NCBI GenBank assembly: GCA_913055905.1
Contig: CAJXLB010000001.1
Span: 744,001 to 808,000 of the forward strand
DNA length: 64,000 nt
DNA from: an uncultured Winogradskyella sp.
GTDB lineage: Bacteria; Bacteroidota; Bacteroidia; Flavobacteriales; Flavobacteriaceae
Direction of reading: 5' to 3'
This document shows positions 25,124 through 31,474 of this stretch, piece after piece; the stretch's first letter is position 1, and every line of letters starts with the position of its first letter. Both the position numbers and the translations under genes were made by a program. The notes below the pieces were generated by a model that searched no databases, was not told the origin of the DNA, and saw nothing but the letters and a program-made list of their open reading frames with translations.

Positions 25124-26511
25124 TAAACACTCATTTCTGTGAAGTATTTATAGAACCATGGAATGGTCTCTATACCCTTAAGGTAGTTCCACACCCCAAA
25201 ATGTTCGTTCGGTGAATGTATGGCATCGCTATCCAATCCAAATCCCATTAGGATGGTCTTGCTGCCGAGTTCTTTTTCAAAGAGTGATACAATAGGAATG
25301 CTACCACCGCTACGTTGCGGTATAGGTGTTTTTCCAAAGGTTTGCTCGTAAGCTTTAGATGCGGCCTTATAGCCAATAGTATCTATAGGTGTGACATAGC
25401 CTTGTCCTCCGTGGTGAGGCGTCACTTTCACCTTCACGCCTGCCGGAGCAATACTTTCAAAATGAGTTTTAAACAGTTGGGTGATTTCTTTCCAGTCTTG
25501 ATGTGGCACAAGTCGCATGGATATTTTTGCATAAGCCTTGCTGGCAATAACTGTTTTTGCACCTTCACCAATATAGCCGCCCCAGATGCCGTTGACATCC
25601 AAGGTAGGACGAATACTGTTCCGTTCATTTGTAGTGTAACCTTTTTCGCCATAAACGGCATCAATATCTAATGCCGACTTATAGTCTTCTAAAGAAAATG
25701 GTGCTTTTGCCATTTCGGCACGTTCTTCCTTGGATAATTCCTCAACCTTATCGTAAAATCCAGGAATGGTGATATGGTTATTTTCATCATGTAACGAAGC
25801 AATCATTTTAGCCAGCACATTAATAGGGTTAGCAACCGCACCTCCATAAAGTCCTGAATGTAAATCCCTATTTGGTCCCGTAACCTCTACTTCGACATAA
25901 CTTAGACCTCTTAGTCCTGTGGTAATTGAAGGTACATCTTTAGCTATCATACCAGTATCGGAAATAAGAATAATGTCGTTAGTAAGTTTTTCTTTGTTTT
26001 TAGCAACAAACTCAGCTAAGTTTTCACTACCTACTTCCTCTTCGCCCTCAATCATAAATTTAACGTTACATGGCAATTGGTTTTCCTTGGTCATATATTC
26101 CAAAGCCTTCACATGCATGTACATTTGGCCTTTATCGTCACAGGCACCTCTGGCAAAAATGGCGCCGTCAGGATGTAATTTCGTTGCTTTAATAACCGGT
26201 TCAAAAGGTGGCGACGTCCATAACTCTAAAGGGTCTGGCGGTTGTACATCATAGTGTCCGTAAACTAAAACCGTTGGTAAGGATTTATCTACTATTTTTT
26301 CGCCATAAACAATAGGATAGCCTTTGGTTTCACAGATTTCTACTTTATCACAACCTGCTTTTGTAAGACTAGATTTGACCGCTTCGGCCGTTTTTAGAAC
26401 ATCATTTTTATAGGCTGAATCTGCACTAATTGATGGGATTTTAAGAAGATTGATCAGTTCTTCAATAAAACGGTCTTTATGATTTTGAATATAAGCTGAA
26501 ATGGAGGTCAT
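25123..26511 (-). CDS. M20 family dipeptidase
   Basis: 462 residues from ATG 26511 (MTSISAYIQNHKDRF); a 13-residue longer start exists but overlaps likely promoter sequence. M20 di-zinc residues are H86/D88 (VYGHYDVQPPDP), D in ARGACDDKGQ, the Glu pair in IEGEEEVGSEN, D in ISDTGM, and the late His in SDAIHSPNE. There is no signal peptide, so it is a cytoplasmic dipeptidase of the CNDP/PepV-like branch. It is the first gene of a two-gene unit with the DoxX-like protein. Confidence 0.92.
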   Translation of the reverse strand: MTSISAYIQNHKDRFIEELINLLKIPSISADSAYKNDVLKTAEAVKSSLTKAGCDKVEICETKGYPIVYGEKIVDKSLPTVLVYGHYDVQPPDPLELWTSPPFEPVIKATKLHPDGAIFARGACDDKGQMYMHVKALEYMTKENQLPCNVKFMIEGEEEVGSENLAEFVAKNKEKLTNDIILISDTGMIAKDVPSITTGLRGLSYVEVEVTGPNRDLHSGLYGGAVANPINVLAKMIASLHDENNHITIPGFYDKVEELSKEERAEMAKAPFSLEDYKSALDIDAVYGEKGYTTNERNSIRPTLDVNGIWGGYIGEGAKTVIASKAYAKISMRLVPHQDWKEITQLFKTHFESIAPAGVKVKVTPHHGGQGYVTPIDTIGYKAASKAYEQTFGKTPIPQRSGGSIPIVSLFEKELGSKTILMGFGLDSDAIHSPNEHFGVWNYLKGIETIPWFYKYFTEMSV

Positions 26512-26576
26512 AGTATAGTTTTTCGATTTAGTCAAAAATACAAAAACCAAGACTCTTTTTTCTTAAATAAAAGGAG

Positions 26577-26606
26577 TTTGAATATTCAAACTATTGTTTA
26601 TATTTG
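26577..26606 (+). promoter_or_regulatory. Promoter of the tRNA-Leu region
   Basis: TTTG (26577-26580), 18 nt, then TATATTTG (26599-26606), a near-ideal Bacteroidota promoter. It lies 11 bp before the broken first tRNA-Leu copy; no comparable box precedes the intact tRNA, so the intact copy is probably expressed from here. Confidence 0.8.
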
Positions 26607-26617
26607 CAGTCCTTATT

Positions 26618-26680
26618 GCGGGCGTGGTGGAATTGGTAGACCTGTCTGCCGACAGGCAGGCACGCTAGAATAGTCTAGCG
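26618..26680 (+). pseudogene. Degenerate tRNA-Leu copy, 5' part, interrupted by a palindromic repeat
   Basis: Bases 26618-26640 are identical to the first 23 bases of the intact tRNA-Leu (26729-26751). A 20-bp repeat (26641-26660) follows, after which the match resumes with CACGCTAGA. The anticodon loop and everything beyond are replaced: CGCTAGA-ATAG-TCTAGCG forms a hairpin (26663-26680). The acceptor 3' strand is missing, so no functional tRNA can form. Confidence 0.8.
26641..26660 (+). repeat. Short palindromic repeat inserted in the D-loop of the tRNA-Leu remnant
   Basis: CCTGTCTGCCGACAGGCAGG, in which CCTGTC pairs with GACAGG and, alternatively, CTGCC with GGCAG. It breaks the tRNA-Leu homology exactly at the D-loop. 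From memory this type of motif (its complement CCTGCCTGTCGGCAGACAGG) recurs in Flavobacteriaceae intergenic regions; a genome search would confirm this. Confidence 0.65.
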
Positions 26681-26728
26681 TTTAAAAAGGTTGAGCAGTT
26701 TAATCACGGTTGTTTTAAGGAAAATATT

Positions 26729-26810
26729 GCGGGCGTGGTGGAATTGGTAGACACGCTAGACTTAGGATCTAGTGCCGCGAGGTGTGGGAGTTCGAGTCTC
26801 CCCGCCCGCA
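26729..26810 (+). tRNA. tRNA-Leu (TAG)
   Basis: An 82-nt class II tRNA with acceptor GCGGGCG / CGCCCGC and discriminator A. The anticodon stem CTAGA / TCTAG encloses the loop CTTAGGA with TAG at 26763-26765. A short variable arm follows, with a standard T arm (GGGAGTTCGAGTCTCCC). CCA is not encoded. It is the only intact copy in a three-copy cluster and is followed by its own terminator. Confidence 0.96.
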
Positions 26811-26824
26811 CGATTTAAAATTGG

Positions 26825-26851
26825 AGCTTCTTGGAAACGAGAGGCTTTTTT
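26825..26851 (+). terminator. Terminator after tRNA-Leu
   Basis: A 7-bp stem AGCTTCT / AGAGGCT (one G-T pair) with a T tract to 26851. A near-copy of this terminator recurs after the downstream tRNA remnant. Confidence 0.75.
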
Positions 26852-26877
26852 GTTTTAAATAATATTAAAAAGGAATT

Positions 26878-26930
26878 GGGAGACGAGAAGCCTGTCCTGA
26901 GCGCAGACGAAGGGAGTCTCCCCGCCCGCA
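26878..26930 (+). pseudogene. Degenerate tRNA-Leu copy, 3' part, T-loop interrupted by a repeat
   Basis: GGGAG (26878-26882) starts a T arm whose loop is expanded by 26883-26911, including a REP-like element. The end 26915-26930 (AGTCTCCCCGCCCGCA) is identical to the 3' end of the intact tRNA-Leu, including acceptor strand and discriminator. The 5' half is absent. A second terminator hairpin follows, as after the intact gene, which supports a duplicated tRNA-plus-terminator unit that decayed. Confidence 0.75.
26891..26913 (+). repeat. REP-like element (CTGAGCGCAG core) inside the tRNA-Leu remnant
   Basis: The core CTGAGCGCAGACGAAGG resembles the repeat at 50312-50329 (CTGAGTGCAGTCGAAGAG) within this window. 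It occupies what would be the T-loop of the degraded tRNA. Such CTGAG-GCAG-CGAAG elements are, from memory, dispersed in many Flavobacteriaceae genomes. Confidence 0.6.
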
Positions 26931-26945
26931 CAGAATAACAAAACG

Positions 26946-26972
26946 AGCTTCTCTAATTGAGAGGCTTTTTTT
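26946..26972 (+). terminator. Second copy of the tRNA-Leu terminator
   Basis: An 8-bp stem AGCTTCTC / GAGAGGCT (one G-T pair) with a 5-nt loop and a T tract (26966-26972). It closely resembles the terminator at 26825-26851. Confidence 0.75.
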
Positions 26973-27042
26973 ATGACAAATCTTTTTTTTAGCGCACACT
27001 TGAAAGATAGTCGGTATTACGTGAATACGCCTTGCAGCGATT

Positions 27043-28017
27043 TCAATCTATTTTAAACGCAAATGAAGTTTCTTGCCTATAAATGTCCCCAGGTTGTAAT
27101 AATGTTGATGGAAAATGCTCATGATGCGGCGAATCTGGGAAATGTTGCGTTTCAAAACAAATGGCTGGAAACTTAGAATAGACAGTAGCATTCTTAAAAT
27201 TAAAATTAGGGAATTCTGGAGGCGTAAATACCACCATGGCAGGTTGGTCGGAATACACGTGCATTTCTATTCCACTAGATTCTGATTTTAGTATAGCTTT
27301 TAACCGGTCGTTCCTTGTTATAAAAGTGTCATCTAGACCAATAAAACTTGGTTGGTCAATTGTTTTGAGATGCGTGTAGTCGTACCTTGAATGCTTCACT
27401 TGGAGAATTTGTCCGGTTGGAATTAATCTATTGTCGACTTCAAGATATTCGTCACTTAGTATTTTTAATTTGTGGTTTAGAATAGTGCCCTCTCCATTTA
27501 GATTAAAATATGAGTGATTGGTTAAATTGACATGAGTAGTCCTATCCGTTTCGGCTACATAATGTAGTTTCAGTTCATTGCTTTCAGTAATAGTATAGGT
27601 TAAAGAAACTTTTAAATTCCCTGGGTAGCCTTCCTCCATATGAGGACTGAAACAGGTTAATACCGCTGAATTTTTAGAGTGGTGCTGAACGGACCATAGC
27701 TTTTGATCAAATCCTTTTTTACCACCATGAAGATGAACACCGTTAAGGTTATATAATGGGTATTTGATATTGTCAATTTCAAAAAACCCTTTTGAAATCC
27801 GACCTGCATATCTGCCTACAGTACTGCCGAGATACAATCTTTCCTTGAGGTAGCTTTTAGAACTGTAGTCTCTTTGATTTTCTAAAGTTGCAACAACATT
27901 TATTGGTTTACCGTTTTTATTTGGAACCAAGAGTTGCGTTATAGTGGCACCAAGGGTGCTAAGTTCTAATGTTATTCCGTTAGCGTTACTTAAAGTAAGT
28001 ATATCTGAATCAGTCAA
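27043..28017 (-). CDS. galM: Aldose 1-epimerase (mutarotase)
   Basis: 324 residues with the GalM beta-sandwich and both catalytic residues: His in NLTNHSYFNLNGEG and Glu in AICFETQHFPDSP, with the substrate Asp in FIGLDDTF. It interconverts alpha and beta anomers of galactose or glucose. There is no signal peptide, so it is cytoplasmic. It is 14 bp downstream of the sodium/sugar symporter gene and completes the GH53-DUF4174-symporter-GalM run. Galactose liberated by GH53 is one substrate; beta-glucose from the GH65 phosphorylase is another. Confidence 0.93.
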   Translation of the reverse strand: MTDSDILTLSNANGITLELSTLGATITQLLVPNKNGKPINVVATLENQRDYSSKSYLKERLYLGSTVGRYAGRISKGFFEIDNIKYPLYNLNGVHLHGGKKGFDQKLWSVQHHSKNSAVLTCFSPHMEEGYPGNLKVSLTYTITESNELKLHYVAETDRTTHVNLTNHSYFNLNGEGTILNHKLKILSDEYLEVDNRLIPTGQILQVKHSRYDYTHLKTIDQPSFIGLDDTFITRNDRLKAILKSESSGIEMHVYSDQPAMVVFTPPEFPNFNFKNATVYSKFPAICFETQHFPDSPHHEHFPSTLLQPGDIYRQETSFAFKID

Positions 28018-28031
28018 TTTTTATGTGTTTT

Positions 28032-29684
28032 TTATTTCCAAAAGATGGCGTAAAGAGCCGCTAAAACAAGAAGTACGGCAAAAGAACCAATGTTAAATAG
28101 CGGTGTTGTTCTAAAAAGATCTCTTTTTAAGGTTATGCCTTTGTCATCGTCCTTGCCTCGGTTTTGATTGAGACTTACTAACACAATAACAAGAATCGTT
28201 AATAAGGCTGTATATCCCATTTGGTCCATCCACGGGACATTCACAAAAAAAGAGTGATCAGACCAACCTTTGGGAGCGACTTTAAAATAAAGCGCAATGG
28301 GAATTGAACTAAGGGCACCTATGATTGCAGCCCTATTTGTAGCTTTTTTCCAGAAAAGTCCTAAAAAGAAAACGGCGAGGATTCCAGGGCTAACAATCCC
28401 AGTGTATTCTTGTATAAATTGAAAAGCCTGATCCATACCTCCCAATAGTGGCGCCATAATTGAAGCAATAATTAGGGCTACTGCTGCAGAAATTCGGCCA
28501 ACCCTTACAGTAATTTTGTCATTGGCCTTGGTATTAACGTATTCTTTGTAAATATCCATGGTGAAAATGGTAGAAGTAGAATTTAACATGGAAGCCAAAG
28601 AAGAGACAACAGCTGCGGCTAAGGCAGCAAAAGCAAGGCCTTTTAATCCTGCAGGAAGCAATTGCAGCAACCATGGATAAGCCTTATCGGCTTGCTCAGC
28701 TGATGGCAGGTTTTGCATGCCAATCTCACCGAGATTATTTAACATCTCAGGGTCATTGACAATTACATAAGCCGCTATACCAGGAATAACCACAATCAAG
28801 GGGATTATTAATTTTAAAAATGCTGCGAACAATATTCCTTTTTGAGATTCTTTAAGGGATTTTGCCGCTAGAGTCCTTTGAATAATATATTGATTAAATC
28901 CCCAATAATATAGGTTAGCCACCCAAAGCCCACCTACTAACACACCTATACCTGGAAGATTGTTGTATTCAGGGTTAGACTCGTCTAAAATCATGGCAAA
29001 TCTATCAGGGACGGTATTATAAATCGTCTTAAACCCCTCTAACATTCCATTACCATTAGAGACCGTGTCTAAAGCTAAAAAGGTAGTGACAAGGCCACCT
29101 AAAACTAAGAAAACCACTTGGATAACATCGGTCCACGCCACTGCAGATAGACCACCATAAAGAGAATATGCGGCAGCAAACAGGGCGAGTCCCAAAACAC
29201 CATATATTAGGGGAATTCCGATGATTGTTTCAAGTGCCAGAGCACCGAGGTAAAGAACAGAAGCGAGGTTTACAAATACATACAACCCTATCCAGAACAC
29301 GGCCAAAATAGTTTTGAGTTGGGTTGAATAGCGCTTTTCTACAAATTCTGGAATCGTATAAAGTCCTTTTTCAATAAAAATGGGCAGAAAGTATTTTCCA
29401 ACAATGATCAAGGTTAGGGCAGCCATCCATTCATAGGATGCAATGGCCAATCCAACTGCGAAACCAGACCCAGACATTCCTATGAACTGTTCGGCAGAAA
29501 TATTTGCGGCAATTAATGAAGCACCTATAGCCCACCACGGAAGCGATTTACTTGCCAAAAAATAGTCTTCGGCATTTTTTTGATGCCCTTCTTTATCTCT
29601 AGATACCCACAAACCAACACCTAAGATTAAAGCGGCATAGCAGGTAAATATAATGTAATCAATAAGTTCAAAATGTCCTGTCAT
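28032..29684 (-). CDS. Sodium:solute symporter (SSS family), SGLT-like sugar transporter
   Basis: 550 residues with about 14 transmembrane helices. SSS hallmarks are IGASLIAANISAEQFIGMSGSG near the N terminus, the YNLPGIGVLVGGLWVANLYYWGFNQ segment (sugar-binding region of SGLT/vSGLT, split here) and AALAAAVVSSLASMLNSTSTIFTMDIY. It resembles Vibrio vSGLT, a sodium/galactose symporter of the inner membrane. With GH53 upstream and GalM downstream it is likely a galactose or glucose importer; the exact sugar cannot be read from the sequence. Confidence 0.9.
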   Translation of the reverse strand: MTGHFELIDYIIFTCYAALILGVGLWVSRDKEGHQKNAEDYFLASKSLPWWAIGASLIAANISAEQFIGMSGSGFAVGLAIASYEWMAALTLIIVGKYFLPIFIEKGLYTIPEFVEKRYSTQLKTILAVFWIGLYVFVNLASVLYLGALALETIIGIPLIYGVLGLALFAAAYSLYGGLSAVAWTDVIQVVFLVLGGLVTTFLALDTVSNGNGMLEGFKTIYNTVPDRFAMILDESNPEYNNLPGIGVLVGGLWVANLYYWGFNQYIIQRTLAAKSLKESQKGILFAAFLKLIIPLIVVIPGIAAYVIVNDPEMLNNLGEIGMQNLPSAEQADKAYPWLLQLLPAGLKGLAFAALAAAVVSSLASMLNSTSTIFTMDIYKEYVNTKANDKITVRVGRISAAVALIIASIMAPLLGGMDQAFQFIQEYTGIVSPGILAVFFLGLFWKKATNRAAIIGALSSIPIALYFKVAPKGWSDHSFFVNVPWMDQMGYTALLTILVIVLVSLNQNRGKDDDKGITLKRDLFRTTPLFNIGSFAVLLVLAALYAIFWK

Positions 29685-29767
29685 AATTGAGAATCGATTT
29701 ACTTAGCCATGAAATTAAGGGTTTTGAAATCTACCATTAAAATATAGATAATAAACACGCTCTGTAA

Positions 29768-30193
29768 TTAATTTTTAGTCATTTCAGCCTGGCGCATGGG
29801 CATACTGTCAATCAATGTATATAATTCCTTTCGCGAGAGTATTTTGTTTTGCCTTAGCTTAACGCCTCCATCTAATCCTATAAGTATTATTTGAAATGTT
29901 TCTTTTTTATCTATGAAATGGTTGTAGATTCTTTCGCTTACGATAACATCTTCTTGTTTTTCTAGTGAATCAATGTCATAAGGGTGAATTCTAAAAATCT
30001 TTAGCTTTCGTTCAGTGAGGCCTAATTTATCTGCTTTTAAAATTTTGAGTTGGTCATTTAAAACGTCTGAATTAGGGTCATTTGAAAGAATAAGGATGAG
30101 TCTATTTTTCCATGTATAGTCCTCAAAATATTGACCGTGCATTGATGTCATAAATAACAAGGTTAAAGTTGTAACAAAAAGTAAGTTTTTCAA
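29768..30193 (-). CDS. DUF4174 domain protein, secreted
   Basis: 141 residues with a signal peptide (1-20, FMTSMHGQ). The mature protein is a single DUF4174 domain: YTWKNRLILILSNDP, QIILIGLDGGVKLRQ and ELYTLIDSMPMRQAEM, the hallmark ending. The fold is thioredoxin-like in appearance but lacks cysteines. Its function is unknown. It starts 11 bp after the GH53 stop codon and precedes the symporter, so it is in the galactan run, though the family occurs in many unrelated contexts. Confidence 0.82.
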   Translation of the reverse strand: MKNLLFVTTLTLLFMTSMHGQYFEDYTWKNRLILILSNDPNSDVLNDQLKILKADKLGLTERKLKIFRIHPYDIDSLEKQEDVIVSERIYNHFIDKKETFQIILIGLDGGVKLRQNKILSRKELYTLIDSMPMRQAEMTKN

Positions 30194-30204
30194 ATTCTAT
30201 ACAT

Positions 30205-31350
30205 TTATTCACCAAAAGCGTTGTTGTAAAACTGCATCCCTTTTGTTGGGGTGCCATCAGATTTAAATAAGGTGGCATTATCCCAATGAGATCCTTGGCC
30301 CCATAATGTTGAGCAACATGTAGAAACCCAGGCTGGCTCCCAGTAAACCAAACCCTCTCCACCTGCACTTTTAATTATTGCATATAATTCATTGAGATAG
30401 TCTAGTTGTCCTTGTTCTGTTGCAGGGATGCCATTTGTTAAAGCGCTCTCTCCCATGATATTGTTGGCAGCGTCTACATTATCCAAAGTAAACGGATAAG
30501 CCGTTTCAACAACCATTAGTCTTTTGTTGTAGGTATTTATTAAGGTTCTTAACGGAGTTTCTACCTCATTAAGATCATAGTCAGACCAGGTAGGGTAGTA
30601 GGATAGTCCAATCCAATCAAAGTCTGTAACACCATTTTCACTCGCCTGTTCAAACCACCATAGACCATTTTCAGGTTGGGCAATATGAAGCATGACATCA
30701 ATAGTTTTATTTTTCTCCGTTGAAATTGCTCTCACAGCTTCGATACCTTTATTGATAAGATAAGAATTTCTTTCCCAATCGATGGGCCAAACCAATTCGC
30801 CTTGTTGCAAGATCATTCCATTAATTTCATTGCCCACCTGCACGATATCTGGGAGTAAATTATCTTGTGCGAGACTATCAAGGGTGTTATAGGTATAATT
30901 ATAGAGTAAAATGCCTAAATTCTCTGTGTTATTGATATCTGCGAGCCAAGCTTCTGGAATTTCCTGTTTGTCAGGGTCTGCCCAAGTGTCACTGTAGTGA
31001 AAGTCTAAAAGGACTTTTAGTCCCTTTGCTTTTGCGCGTTCTATGGCATATTTAACATCTGTATAATTGGAGTAGTTGGTCCAGGTTGGGTTATGCCACA
31101 GCCTAAGCCGGATTAAATTGGCACCTTCAGTTTTAAAAATTTGATAGACGTCTCTAGGCTCTCCATTTTTGTCTTTATAAACAGCACCGCAATCTTCCAT
31201 TTCATTCACGTAGGACAAGTCCGCACCGTAAAAAAATGAGATGTCTTGATTACTCAATGCTGGTAGTATTGTTTTAGATGATGAATTGCATGATACTATA
31301 TGCAGTGCTAAGCTAAATAGACACGCAAAAGAGAAGTATTTTCCTGTCAT
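30205..31350 (-). CDS. GH53 endo-beta-1,4-galactanase (arabinogalactan endo-galactosidase), lipoprotein
   Basis: 381 residues from ATG 31350. A 28-codon longer frame exists but would run through the terminator hairpin at 31411-31441 and hide the signal peptide. The lipobox ends HIVSC (C21). The GH53 TIM barrel shows FYGADLSYVNEMEDCGAVY, RLRLWHNPTW, the acid/base E175 in VGNEINGM and the nucleophile E282 in VVETAYPF. It cleaves beta-1,4-galactan (pectic arabinogalactan I) endo-wise. The residues after Cys (NSSSK) are not acidic, suggesting periplasmic rather than surface placement. Its neighbours DUF4174, the symporter and GalM fit galactan use. Confidence 0.93.
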   Translation of the reverse strand: MTGKYFSFACLFSLALHIVSCNSSSKTILPALSNQDISFFYGADLSYVNEMEDCGAVYKDKNGEPRDVYQIFKTEGANLIRLRLWHNPTWTNYSNYTDVKYAIERAKAKGLKVLLDFHYSDTWADPDKQEIPEAWLADINNTENLGILLYNYTYNTLDSLAQDNLLPDIVQVGNEINGMILQQGELVWPIDWERNSYLINKGIEAVRAISTEKNKTIDVMLHIAQPENGLWWFEQASENGVTDFDWIGLSYYPTWSDYDLNEVETPLRTLINTYNKRLMVVETAYPFTLDNVDAANNIMGESALTNGIPATEQGQLDYLNELYAIIKSAGGEGLVYWEPAWVSTCCSTLWGQGSHWDNATLFKSDGTPTKGMQFYNNAFGE

Positions 31351-31410
31351 ATCTAAGATGTTTACGGCATCAAATACCTCTAAGATAAGTATAAAATTTG
31401 CCTTTATTAG

Positions 31411-31441
31411 AAATAAAAAAGAGCTTCTAATCAAGAAGCTC
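31411..31441. terminator. Terminator between the T9SS GH13 and GH53 genes
   Basis: An 8-bp perfect stem GAGCTTCT / AGAAGCTC (31421-31428 with 31434-31441) with a 5-nt loop. On the - strand it is followed by T6 plus ATTT, so it ends the GH13 transcript; a T tract on the other side makes it look bidirectional. Confidence 0.85.
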
Positions 31442-31474
31442 TTTTTTGCTCAACTAACACTTAATAATTAATAA

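Noticed and set aside
25315-25671. 118-codon open frame on the + strand inside the M20 dipeptidase gene
   Set aside because: It is antisense to a well-supported gene, with Cys-rich low-quality translation and no family resemblance.
26618-26972. tRNA-Leu 5' and 3' fragments as att sites of an integrated element
   Set aside because: Integrative elements leave one intact tRNA and a duplicated 3' end at a distance, with an integrase and cargo between. Here only ~350 bp lie between the fragments and no integrase is present. Decay of tandem copies explains the data better.
31350-31434. Longer start (31434) for the GH53 gene
   Set aside because: The extension reads through a strong terminator hairpin and puts 28 residues before a normal lipoprotein signal peptide, so ATG 31350 was used.
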